This document shows positions 15,601 through 23,393 of a DNA stretch of 64,000 nucleotides, piece after piece. The translations under genes and the position numbers were made by a program. Under the pieces are notes generated by a model that was not told the DNA's origin, did not search any database, and saw only the letters and a list, made by a program, of their open reading frames with translations. The stretch comes from Propionispora sp. 2/2-37. Lineage in GTDB: Bacteria > Bacillota > Negativicutes > Propionisporales > Propionisporaceae. The stretch is taken from the NCBI RefSeq assembly GCF_001298735.1, contig NZ_CYSP01000015.1, positions 1 to 64,000 of the forward strand, written 5' to 3'. Numbering within the stretch: position 1 is the stretch's first letter; each line of letters starts with the position of its first letter.

Positions 15601-16464
15601 ATGGCGAAGGTCGATTACAAGGCGTTAAAAAAAGGCGGCTTCATGAGGCAGGTTCAAAAAGACAGATTTTCATTGCGGCTGCGGGTGGTTGGCGGACATG
15701 TCAAAGCCGATCAGCTAAAAAAAGTATATGAGATCGCGGAAAAATACGGACAGGGTTATATTCACATGACTTCACGGCAAAGCCTGGAAATTCCGTTTGT
15801 AAAGCTGGAGGATATTGACAGAGTAAAGGAAGAATTGCAGGAAGCCGGACTGCAGCCGGGGGCCTGCGGACCCAGGGTCCGGACCATTACGGCCTGCCAG
15901 GGGGCGGCTATTTGCCCCAGCGGCCTGATTGATACGGCGGCCTTGGCGCAGGAATTTGATAAGCGGTATTATGCACGGGAACTACCGCACAAATTTAAGC
16001 TGGGTATCACCGGCTGCCGCAACAACTGTCTAAAAGCGGAAGAAAATGATTTAGGGGTAAAAGGAGGCCTCTTGCCGGCCTGGCAGGAAAAACAATGTAC
16101 CTTTTGCGGGCTGTGTGAAGCCGTTTGCCCGACGCAGGCGATAGCCGTAGACAAAAAAGAACGGAAGCTGGATTTTAATCAGGAAAAGTGTACTTACTGC
16201 GGCCGGTGTGTCAAATCCTGCCCGGTCGACGCCTGGAAAGGCAAGCGGGGCTTTATCGTTTCCTTCGGCGGTCTGTTTGGCAACCGCATTGCTATTGGCA
16301 AGCAGATTATACCGATTGTATTTGAAGAAGATAAGCTGCATGAAATCATTGAGGCGGCTTTGGCATTTTTTGCCGAACATGCCAAACCCAGCGAACGTTT
16401 TCGCAATACGCTTGACCGGGTAGGCTGGGAGCTGTTTGAGGCAAAGCTGAAGGAGGTATTATAG
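15601..16464 (+). CDS. Siroheme sulfite reductase with two [4Fe-4S] ferredoxin motifs (AsrC-like)
   Basis: A 287-residue protein. The N-terminal ferredoxin-like half domain is followed by the siroheme/[4Fe-4S] motif (TACQGAAICPSG, then GITGCRNNCLKAEENDLG) and an inserted pair of 4Fe-4S clusters (CTFCGLCEAVCP and CTYCGRCVKSCP). It would reduce sulfite (possibly nitrite) by six electrons and supply sulfide for the carrier-protein thiocarboxylate. Small single-gene sulfite reductases of this type occur in strict anaerobes. GGGGAGG precedes the ATG, two bases after the JAMM gene. Confidence 0.88.
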   Translation: MAKVDYKALKKGGFMRQVQKDRFSLRLRVVGGHVKADQLKKVYEIAEKYGQGYIHMTSRQSLEIPFVKLEDIDRVKEELQEAGLQPGACGPRVRTITACQGAAICPSGLIDTAALAQEFDKRYYARELPHKFKLGITGCRNNCLKAEENDLGVKGGLLPAWQEKQCTFCGLCEAVCPTQAIAVDKKERKLDFNQEKCTYCGRCVKSCPVDAWKGKRGFIVSFGGLFGNRIAIGKQIIPIVFEEDKLHEIIEAALAFFAEHAKPSERFRNTLDRVGWELFEAKLKEVL

Positions 16465-16709
16465 TGCCGAAAGAAGCAGATGCTTTTACGGATATTACCG
16501 ATGTGGTCTGCCCCATGACCTTTGTTAAAGTGAAAGTGGCTCTGGAAGAGATTGACGACGGACAATTCCTGGCGATAACAATGAATGAGGGGGAACCCAT
16601 TGCCAATGTTCCTCGCAGCCTGAAGGAAGAAGGCCACAAGGTATGCAGCGTAAATAACAATGGTGACGGAACGTTTACGATTTTGGTGGAAAAGGGCGGA
16701 TTGGAATGA
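16464..16709 (+). CDS. TusA-like sulfur-carrier protein
   Basis: An 81-residue SirA/TusA-family protein; the persulfide-carrying cysteine is Cys16 in VVCPMTFVKVKVALEEI (the usual CPxP motif is CPMT here). GTG start overlaps the preceding stop by one base with AGGAGG upstream. It likely relays sulfur between the sulfite reductase and the carrier protein, closing the operon. Confidence 0.85.
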   Translation: MPKEADAFTDITDVVCPMTFVKVKVALEEIDDGQFLAITMNEGEPIANVPRSLKEEGHKVCSVNNNGDGTFTILVEKGGLE

Positions 16710-16810
16710 AATTCAATACCGCTTAACACTTATTTGACGGGAATTGGACTGGAAACCCTGGGTCTTAGAAAGCAGTGTAGTTGCGTATTTTTAAGCTGGC
16801 CACACACCGG

Positions 16811-16846
16811 AAGCTGCATTCCATTAAGCTGGGATGCAGCTTTTGT
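16811..16846 (+). terminator. Intrinsic terminator after the sulfur-carrier operon
   Basis: A 12-bp stem with one G-T pair (16811-16822 with 16831-16842) and an eight-base loop, followed by TTTTG. Immediately upstream, CTGG (16796-16799), seven bases, CCGG (16807-16810) and AAGC resemble a degenerate copy of the sulfur leader, although the TGA and AGGC are not kept. Confidence 0.6.
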
Positions 16847-16955
16847 TCGCTTCTCCCGGCAATGGAAAAAGGGAGCCCGTATAGGGTTGCTTCTGATGGA
16901 CAAAGAAGAAAAAGAAAGTGGCGACTGAAAAAATATAGTAATTATAAAAAATGTA

Positions 16956-17122
16956 TTGACAATACATTGTCCTAGTGATAAATTCTATATAGCCGTTAAA
17001 AATAGTATTTGCAAAAGAAACAAAATACATATTTGTATCCTATGTGAAGAGTGAAAGGCTGATTAGACAACTAAAGGCCAAAAAGAGCGGGTAGTATATG
17101 CGCTTTTTTTGGTCTTTTTGTA
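16956..17122 (+). promoter_or_regulatory. Promoter plus hairpin-terminator leader element 8 (upstream of the cysteine ABC operon)
   Basis: TTGACA (16956-16961), 17 bases, TAAATT (16979-16984). After about 70 bases of A-rich leader: TGA (17060-17062), TTAG (17063-17066), ACAA, CTAA (17071-17074), AGGC (17075-17078). Terminator arms are 17074-17089 and 17101-17116, ending in a T run. Confidence 0.73.
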
Positions 17123-17180
17123 TGTGGAGAAACGGTACGGTGTAACCGTCCGGACGGAATGAAACTAGGTGGTGAATGAC

Positions 17181-17846
17181 GTGACTATGAACTGGGAATT
17201 TATTGCGATGAGTTTGCCCCTGTATCAAAAAGCGGCCTGGATAACCCTGCAGCTGTCTTTCTGGGGGATTATGGCTTCATTGTTAATCGGGTTCCTTTGC
17301 AGCAATATTTTGTACTATAAGATCAGAGGCCTGCAAACCGTGGTCAAGGCATACATTGAACTTTCGCGGAATACGCCCCTGCTAATACAGTTGTTTTTTC
17401 TCTATTATGGTCTTACCAAACTGGGGTTCTCCTTAAGTGAAAAAACCTGTGCCATTGCCGGCCTGGCTTTTCTGGGCGGCAGTTATATGGCGGAAGCCTT
17501 CCGTGGCGGGATGGAGTCGGTAAGCAAGTCGCAGATTGAATCGGGGCTTAGCATTGGTCTGTCGCACTGGCAGCTTATCCGCTATGTCGTGTTCCCCCAG
17601 GCCTTTGCGGTAACCCTGCCGTCAATTGGCGCCAATTGCATTTTTTTATTAAAAGAAACGTCGATTGTCGGTGCCATTGCCATACCGGAGCTGATGCATA
17701 CCACGCAGGATTTGATCGGCATGTATTATCACACGTTTGAGGCCTTGCTGCTGCTGGTGACAACCTATCTGATCATTTTACTGCCGCTGTCGCTGTTTTT
17801 AAGCTGGCTGGAGAGGAAGGTGCGCTATGCTGAATTCGGGAGTTAA
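17181..17846 (+). CDS. Amino-acid ABC transporter permease (cysteine-type), first subunit
   Basis: A 221-residue HisM/GlnP-family permease with about five membrane helices. The ATPase-contact loop is seen as EAFRGGMESVSKSQIESGLS near residue 110. GTG 17181 is chosen because AGGTGGTGA lies about six bases before it; an upstream GTG at 17169 overlaps that site. It overlaps the second permease by 20 bases. The binding protein at 19291 closely resembles cysteine-binding CjaA, so the system probably imports cysteine or cystine. Confidence 0.85.
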   Translation: MTMNWEFIAMSLPLYQKAAWITLQLSFWGIMASLLIGFLCSNILYYKIRGLQTVVKAYIELSRNTPLLIQLFFLYYGLTKLGFSLSEKTCAIAGLAFLGGSYMAEAFRGGMESVSKSQIESGLSIGLSHWQLIRYVVFPQAFAVTLPSIGANCIFLLKETSIVGAIAIPELMHTTQDLIGMYYHTFEALLLLVTTYLIILLPLSLFLSWLERKVRYAEFGS

Positions 17847-18504
17847 TGTGCTGACGGAAGGCATCAATCTGCAGCGCCTGCTGGGCGGGCTGCTGGTAAC
17901 GGCGCAGATTGCGTTTATCTCTATTATCGCCGGTACGGCGTTAGGCATTTTACTTGGTTTAGTTTATACCGTAAAGTCGAAAGCCGTACGGCTTTTGTGC
18001 CGTTTCTACCTGGAAGTATTCCGGATCATTCCGATTCTGGTATGGCTGTTTATCGTATATTTCGGCGTAACCAACCTGCTGGACATTCATCTGGAGGGGG
18101 AACTGGTGGCTATTCTGGTCTTCAGCTTATGGGGAGCGGCAGAACTTGGCGATATTGTCCGGGGAGCCCTGGAATCCCTGCCCAAGCACCAGATTGAATC
18201 CGGCAAAGCCCTGGGACTGGAGTTCTGGCAATTGTACCGCTATGTGTTAATCCCGCAGGCCGTCCGGCGCATGTTGCCCGGTGCGATCAATTTATCGACC
18301 CGTATGGTAAAGACCACCTCCCTGGTTGTCATGATCGGCGTCATTGATGTGGTCAAGGTTGGGCAGCAGATTATTGAGCGGTCTATCTTGAAAGAACCTA
18401 CGGCGTCCTTTTGGATTTACGGCTTTATCTTTATTCTGTATTTTATTATTTGTTACCCATTGTCCCTGTTGGCAAAACGGCTGGAAACCAAATGGGAAAG
18501 TTAG
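17827..18504 (+). CDS. Amino-acid ABC transporter permease (cysteine-type), second subunit
   Basis: A 225-residue permease of the same family. The ATPase-contact loop reads GDIVRGALESLPKHQIESGK. It starts inside the first permease gene after AGGAAGG, so the two are translationally coupled and would form a heterodimeric channel in the cytoplasmic membrane. Confidence 0.86.
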   Translation: MLNSGVNVLTEGINLQRLLGGLLVTAQIAFISIIAGTALGILLGLVYTVKSKAVRLLCRFYLEVFRIIPILVWLFIVYFGVTNLLDIHLEGELVAILVFSLWGAAELGDIVRGALESLPKHQIESGKALGLEFWQLYRYVLIPQAVRRMLPGAINLSTRMVKTTSLVVMIGVIDVVKVGQQIIERSILKEPTASFWIYGFIFILYFIICYPLSLLAKRLETKWES

Positions 18505-18507
18505 GGA

Positions 18508-19272
18508 GTGATTACGATTCGTTTAAACAATACGGAAGTACTGCTGCAAATAGAAAATGTACGTAAAGCGTATGATGATGTGCCGGTACTGAACGGGATT
18601 GACCTTACGGTCCACCGGGGCGAGGTCGTTGTGATTCTGGGACCGTCGGGCTGTGGGAAAAGTACCCTGCTCAGGTGTCTGAATGGATTGGAACCCATCC
18701 AGGGAGGGGATATCATGCTTGACGGCAAGAGCCTCACCGGCAGCGGAGTAGACTGGCAGCAAACCCGGCAGAAAATTGGCATGGTGTTTCAAAACTATGA
18801 TTTGTTTCCACACATGACGGTAATCGAAAATATCCTGTTAGGCCCCACCAAAGTGCAAAAACGCGACAAGAAGGAAGCCCTGGAGCAGGCGGTCAAGCTG
18901 TTGGACCGGGTGGGGCTGCTGGAAAAAAAGGATGCCCTGCCGCGTCAGTTGTCCGGTGGGCAAAAACAGCGGATTGCCATTGTCCGGGCGTTGTGTATGA
19001 ATCCTGAAATTATGCTGTTTGACGAAGTGACGGCCGCGCTCGACCCGGAAATGGTGCGGGAGGTTTTGGAGGTCATTCTTGGGCTGGCCAAACAGGGCAT
19101 GACGATGCTGATTGTCACGCATGAAATGGGATTTGCCCAGGCCGTTGCCGACCGGATTGTTTTCCTGGATGCCGGGAATGTTTGTGAAATTGCTGAGCCG
19201 GGTGAGTTTTTCACCCATCCCAAAACGGAACGGGCTCAACAGTTTTTAAATATATTCCAATATAACAAATAA
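18508..19272 (+). CDS. Polar amino-acid ABC transporter ATPase
   Basis: A 254-residue ABC ATPase with Walker A GPSGCGKST, signature LSGGQKQR and Walker B IMLFDEVTAALD (Val in place of Pro after DE, normal for this subfamily). It energises the two permeases. The start is uncertain: GTG 18508 overlaps the only Shine-Dalgarno (AGGGAG, 18503-18508), so a rare ATT start at 18511 or 18517 in the same frame is possible. Confidence 0.88.
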   Translation: MITIRLNNTEVLLQIENVRKAYDDVPVLNGIDLTVHRGEVVVILGPSGCGKSTLLRCLNGLEPIQGGDIMLDGKSLTGSGVDWQQTRQKIGMVFQNYDLFPHMTVIENILLGPTKVQKRDKKEALEQAVKLLDRVGLLEKKDALPRQLSGGQKQRIAIVRALCMNPEIMLFDEVTAALDPEMVREVLEVILGLAKQGMTMLIVTHEMGFAQAVADRIVFLDAGNVCEIAEPGEFFTHPKTERAQQFLNIFQYNK

Positions 19273-19290
19273 ATGAGGGGGAGTACAGGT

Positions 19291-20157
19291 ATGAGTATGA
19301 AAAAAGTAGTCAGTCTGGTATTTAGTGTATTGTTGCTGGCCGGGGTGCTGGCCGGCTGCGGTTCCAGTACCAACGAGACGAAAGCCGACCAGACGGCAAA
19401 AAGTTCTATTGAGGAAATTAAACAGCGCGGTACCATCCGCATTGGTGTGTTTAGTGACAAACCGCCGTTTGGTTTTGTCGACGCCAATGGGAAAAATCAG
19501 GGGTTTGACGTATTTCTGGCCAAACGGTTTGCCAAGGATTTGCTGGGTGATGAATCCAAGGTTGAGTTTGTGTTAGTGGAAGCGGCCAGCCGTGTGGAAT
19601 TTTTACAGGCAAACAAAGTGGATATCATTATGGCTAATTTCACGGTGACGGATGAAAGAAAACAAAAAGTAGACTTTGCCAACCCGTATATGAAAGTAGC
19701 GCTGGGCGTGGTATCCCCATCCGGTGAACCCATTACTTCCGTTGAACAGCTAAAGGGCAAAAAGCTGATTGTCAATAAAGGCACTACGGCGGAGACGTAT
19801 TTTACTAAAAACCATCCGGATATTGAGCTGTTGAAGTATGATCAAAATACGGAAGCCTTTGAGGCCTTGAAAGATAAACGCGGCGCTGCTTTAGCGCATG
19901 ACAATACGCTTCTGTTCGCCTGGGCCAAGGAGAATGCCGGTTATACGGTTGGTATTTCAACTCTGGGCAGCCAGGATACCATTGCCCCGGCAGTCAAAAA
20001 AGGCAATAAAGAGTTGCTGGACTGGATTAATAACGAGTTAGAAACCCTGGGTAAGGAAAACTATGTTCACAAAGCCTATGAGGAAACCCTGAAACCGGCT
20101 TATGGCGAAACCATTAATCCGGAAGATATTGTCGTTGAAGGCGGCAAATTAAAATAG
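19291..20157 (+). CDS. Cysteine-type ABC transporter substrate-binding lipoprotein (CjaA-like)
   Basis: A 288-residue solute-binding protein (family 3). It has a lipoprotein signal peptide ending in the lipobox LAGC, then the domain start IKQRGTIRIGVFSDKPPFGF. Stretches such as KLIVNKGTTAETYFTKNHP and AALAHDNTLLFAWAKEN closely resemble, from memory, the cysteine-binding CjaA protein of Campylobacter. It would capture cyst(e)ine outside the cytoplasmic membrane. ATG 19291 is used because GAGGGGGAG lies just upstream; an ATG at 19273 precedes that site. Confidence 0.87.
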   Translation: MSMKKVVSLVFSVLLLAGVLAGCGSSTNETKADQTAKSSIEEIKQRGTIRIGVFSDKPPFGFVDANGKNQGFDVFLAKRFAKDLLGDESKVEFVLVEAASRVEFLQANKVDIIMANFTVTDERKQKVDFANPYMKVALGVVSPSGEPITSVEQLKGKKLIVNKGTTAETYFTKNHPDIELLKYDQNTEAFEALKDKRGAALAHDNTLLFAWAKENAGYTVGISTLGSQDTIAPAVKKGNKELLDWINNELETLGKENYVHKAYEETLKPAYGETINPEDIVVEGGKLK

Positions 20158-20203
20158 TTCATGCGTATAGACCAGACTGATAATGGCTATATAGCAGCGT
20201 GGC

Positions 20204-20250
20204 AAAGCACCCGTTCCCGGACTTTATGGTCCGGAAACGGGTGCTTTTAT
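20204..20250 (+). terminator. Intrinsic terminator of the cysteine ABC operon
   Basis: A 19-bp nearly perfect stem (20204-20222 with 20229-20247, two mismatched positions) closing a six-base loop and ending in TTTT. It lies 46 bases after the binding-protein stop and may also stop convergent transcription of the radical SAM gene. Confidence 0.8.
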
Positions 20251-20306
20251 GCAGGCGGGGAATCGTTTATTTTCCGGCAGCTAAGCCGTCGGCAGGTACG
20301 CCCTGG

Positions 20307-22064
20307 TTATTTGTTTACTGCTGCGGCATCCGGTTCGGGATGGTTTGATTTTGCCAGGCCGGCGCTGCGGTCGTTCATTCTTTGCGTAATATCTCTGATA
20401 TAGGGGGACGTCCCGCTCAGAATGTCAATAAAGGATTTTTGTTTGAAATCAAACAGATCCTTCGGGGAGTTATAACCGATAGCCTGACTCATCATTAAAT
20501 AATCATCGGAAATATTGATCGGTATGCTCAGTGCGATGATTTCCCGGTTGAGCCTGCCCAATTCCTTCAGCATTGCCTTCATATTCATACCGTTTAACGT
20601 ATAATCTACGGTACGCCAGAATTCAACCGGTTTAGAGACGGAATACTCGTAATTCATCCACTCGTAAACAAAGTTTTCTCCGAGTTTAAATCCGAATTCT
20701 TCTGTTTTCTCAAACCAGGTTGTTCCCGGGAATACTCCCGGCGGATTCACGATTACGGTATCCGGATTGGCTTCCCGGATTAAACTGACGTTGGCGGCAA
20801 ACACTTCCTCCAGCGTTACGCCGGGAACGACTGGGCAGGGGTAAATCATGGACAGCACCACCTGGCAGGATTGCTTCTCGGCGGCAGCCGCCAGCTTGAT
20901 GCAATGGATGGTGTCGATGATGTCCTTTCTTACCACTCCTTTGTTCATGATCTTGTCGTTGATGACATCGTGTCCGGTTTCTCCGCCTAAAAATACGGCT
21001 CTTAAACCGGAACGGATCATTAAGCGGTAGCTTTCATAGGTAGCCTCCGATACCTGCGCCGGCCGGGCAAACATGGAATAGTTGATTTTGATGGTGTTTG
21101 CCAGCAGCATTCCGGCGATTGACTTCCCATGGGCAAGCGGCGTTTCCGAACTGCTGAAGCGGAAGAACGCGATGCCGCGGCTGGTCATCGCCAGAATCTC
21201 GGCTTTAATTTCCTCCAGCGGCCGGGGAGTGTAATGAATGCTCTGCCGGGTATGGGAGCAAAAAGCGCATTTGTTCCAGGTGCAGCCGAGGCCGTCCACC
21301 AGCGTGTGAAACCACACCTTGTCGGCCATATCCACCGGCCGGTAGCGGGGGATGACGAAGGAACGGGCGTAAAAGTCGCCTGAGGCGCTGTAATGGCCGG
21401 TGCGAATCAACGGAGAAGGTCCGAACTGCTGCCGCACCCGGTCGAGAAACCCGGCTTTGTTTGCCGCCGTTTTTCTTATTTTCAGCAGCTCTTCCAGAAT
21501 TTCTTCGCCAGGCCCCATAATAGCCAAGTCAAATTCTCCCTTAGCCAATACGTTTTCACCGTATACCTTGACATGGGGACCGCCGGCAATGACCGTAGTT
21601 TCCGGCAGCCTGGCCCGCAATTTCTGAGACAGCCGTTTGCTCCAGGCAAAAGGAGCCCCGCCCCATACCTTAATGCCGACAATAGGAACCTGGTCGGCAG
21701 CAGCAAGCTCGATAATGTTGTCAATGATTTTGTCCATATGCTTCTGCCGGAATGCTAAGCTGACGGTTTGCAGCGGCCAGGCCAGCAGCATCGACAGCAG
21801 CAATATCGGTCTAAATCGGTTTATTAGCGGTTTTGCCTGCCAATTGACCAGTGCGCGCAAAGTGGCAGCCAGCCAGTCAGGAACGCCGTCTTCAACGGCG
21901 GAAACCCGTTGCCCATCGGCAACATATATGGTGAACTGCCGGTCTTCCAGGTAGGTGCGGATCACGGCCAGTCCATTTTCCAGCGCGGCGTCGGAGGCAA
22001 TCCGGTGCCGGGGGGCAAAACTGTTGACTAATATCAAATCGATAGCTTTAGACGGTGTGTTCAT
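20307..22064 (-). CDS. B12-binding radical SAM protein
   Basis: A 585-residue protein. The first 200 residues contain a cobalamin-binding-like Rossmann region (PIVGIKVWGGAPFAWSKRL, VIAGGPHVKVYGENVLAKGE). The radical SAM cluster motif reads GLGCTWNKCAFCSH, that is Cys-x4-Cys-x2-Cys rather than the classic Cys-x3-Cys-x2-Cys. Start ATG at 22064 follows a good AAGGAGAT; an open frame extends upstream to 22241 into the preceding gene but is not used. It lies 16 bases after the acyltransferase/cNMP-binding gene, so the two are one operon. No substrate can be named. Confidence 0.8.
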   Translation of the reverse strand: MNTPSKAIDLILVNSFAPRHRIASDAALENGLAVIRTYLEDRQFTIYVADGQRVSAVEDGVPDWLAATLRALVNWQAKPLINRFRPILLLSMLLAWPLQTVSLAFRQKHMDKIIDNIIELAAADQVPIVGIKVWGGAPFAWSKRLSQKLRARLPETTVIAGGPHVKVYGENVLAKGEFDLAIMGPGEEILEELLKIRKTAANKAGFLDRVRQQFGPSPLIRTGHYSASGDFYARSFVIPRYRPVDMADKVWFHTLVDGLGCTWNKCAFCSHTRQSIHYTPRPLEEIKAEILAMTSRGIAFFRFSSSETPLAHGKSIAGMLLANTIKINYSMFARPAQVSEATYESYRLMIRSGLRAVFLGGETGHDVINDKIMNKGVVRKDIIDTIHCIKLAAAAEKQSCQVVLSMIYPCPVVPGVTLEEVFAANVSLIREANPDTVIVNPPGVFPGTTWFEKTEEFGFKLGENFVYEWMNYEYSVSKPVEFWRTVDYTLNGMNMKAMLKELGRLNREIIALSIPINISDDYLMMSQAIGYNSPKDLFDFKQKSFIDILSGTSPYIRDITQRMNDRSAGLAKSNHPEPDAAAVNK

Positions 22065-22080
22065 AGTAATATCTCCTTTA

Positions 22081-23202
22081 TTAATAATTATAGGGACGGT
22101 TAGTGTTTTCGGTCGTAGTTGCCGCAATTTCCCGGGGAGCAAGCGAAAGCTGTTCCAGAGACTGTTGCGGGATGACCAGCAATTCCGATTCTTCCAGGGT
22201 AACGGCAGTAACGGCATCCGGCTGGAACCCGCTGCTGCCAATCCGCTCTCCGGCCCGTAATATCCGGGTTATACCGGCAGACCGGACGGCTATGCTGCCG
22301 GAAAGCAGCAGATATAAATCGTGGCAGTGCATATTTTCTTCCAGCAGCCAATCACCCGGCGTGCAGGAAAATACGGCGCCGGAAGCCAGCAGAGACATAA
22401 GCTCACCGGCAGGGACCTTCCGGAAACCCGGAAGGTCCGCTAGCGATTTTCCCAGCTTGCCGGCGATAAAATCCCACAGGTCCTGCGGGGAAGTTAAGCG
22501 GCTGTTAATAATTCTTGATACCGCCGGGAATAGCTCGGCAAATTTTTGGGCTGTTGCCGGATTGCCTGTCCGCTTGCGGGCTTGCCGGTACAACGGCGAC
22601 CGGACGGTATGGAGATACTCGGTATCGTTCACGATAATGACGATGGGAACCAGCAAACCATAGCCTTCATCGCGGAAGTTAGGAGCAAAGCGCCTGAACC
22701 CTAATCGTTCGTATAAAGGAATCAGGCAGGGGTTGCAGCCGCCAAACCAAAACTGGATGTTTTGATCAGCTAAAATTTTATAAATTTCAGATAGGATCAG
22801 GTAAAGTGCTGTTGTGTTACGGAAATTTTTTCTGACAGCAAGCTTAGTGCAGAGAGAATATAAAAGAGTAGCATCATTGAAAGCGTTTTGAATAATACGC
22901 AATTTGAAAATATCTGCCATTTCCACAGGATAATTACCGGCTGTTGCAATTGTTAAACGGGCAGTGGCAATGATTGTTTTGTCGTTAGCCACATACAACA
23001 ATATACTGCGGTCATCCAATTCGTCATAGAGCTGATTTTCTGCTGAGTGATTAATTATCGGCTTGGCCATTTCTTCTACATACACTTGATACCGCAGTTT
23101 ATAGATTTCTTCCTTTTCCCAAGTATGGGTGGCGATGTGTACTTTAAATGTGTCACTGTCCCTTTCATTCCAGTCATTTTTTTGTGGAGCTTTCATAAGC
23201 AT
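22081..23202 (-). CDS. GNAT-type acyltransferase fused to a cyclic-nucleotide-binding-like domain
   Basis: A 373-residue two-domain protein. Residues about 15-205 look like the N-acyl amino-acid synthase/GNAT group (EIYKLRYQVYVEEM, then ILLYVANDKTIIATARLTI and WFGGCNPCLIPLYERLGFRR). Residues about 265-360 look like a cyclic-nucleotide-binding beta-roll (DLYLLLSGSIAVRSAGI, ILRAGERIGSSG). Cyclic-nucleotide control of an acyltransferase is known in mycobacterial lysine acetyltransferases, but here the domain order is reversed. ATG 23202 has GAAGGAGAG upstream. Operon partner of the radical SAM protein. Confidence 0.72.
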   Translation of the reverse strand: MLMKAPQKNDWNERDSDTFKVHIATHTWEKEEIYKLRYQVYVEEMAKPIINHSAENQLYDELDDRSILLYVANDKTIIATARLTIATAGNYPVEMADIFKLRIIQNAFNDATLLYSLCTKLAVRKNFRNTTALYLILSEIYKILADQNIQFWFGGCNPCLIPLYERLGFRRFAPNFRDEGYGLLVPIVIIVNDTEYLHTVRSPLYRQARKRTGNPATAQKFAELFPAVSRIINSRLTSPQDLWDFIAGKLGKSLADLPGFRKVPAGELMSLLASGAVFSCTPGDWLLEENMHCHDLYLLLSGSIAVRSAGITRILRAGERIGSSGFQPDAVTAVTLEESELLVIPQQSLEQLSLAPREIAATTTENTNRPYNY

Positions 23203-23338
23203 GTGTAAACACTCTCCTTCTTTAACTTTTTATTAGGTTGATTATTGACGTTTTTTAGAAGACATGGCCATCACCCGCCTTTCATAGAATGGTGTATGGT
23301 GAACCCTGAACGTATGTTTCAGGAGAAAACCCGGATAA

Positions 23339-23365
23339 ACAAAAAGAAGCCCTGTATAGGGCTCC
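23339..23365 (-). terminator. Terminator of the histidine kinase gene
   Basis: AGCCCT (23348-23353) and AGGGCT (23358-23363) form a short stem; on the minus strand it is followed by TTCTTTTTG. It lies 29 bases past the kinase stop and separates that gene from the acyltransferase operon. Confidence 0.55.
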
Positions 23366-23393
23366 TTTATCATGCGAGTCAGAGTGATGAAAG

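Noticed and set aside
16734-16928. A 64-codon ORF between the TusA-like gene and the cysteine ABC operon
   Set aside because: It runs across a terminator hairpin, has no ribosome binding site and unnatural composition.
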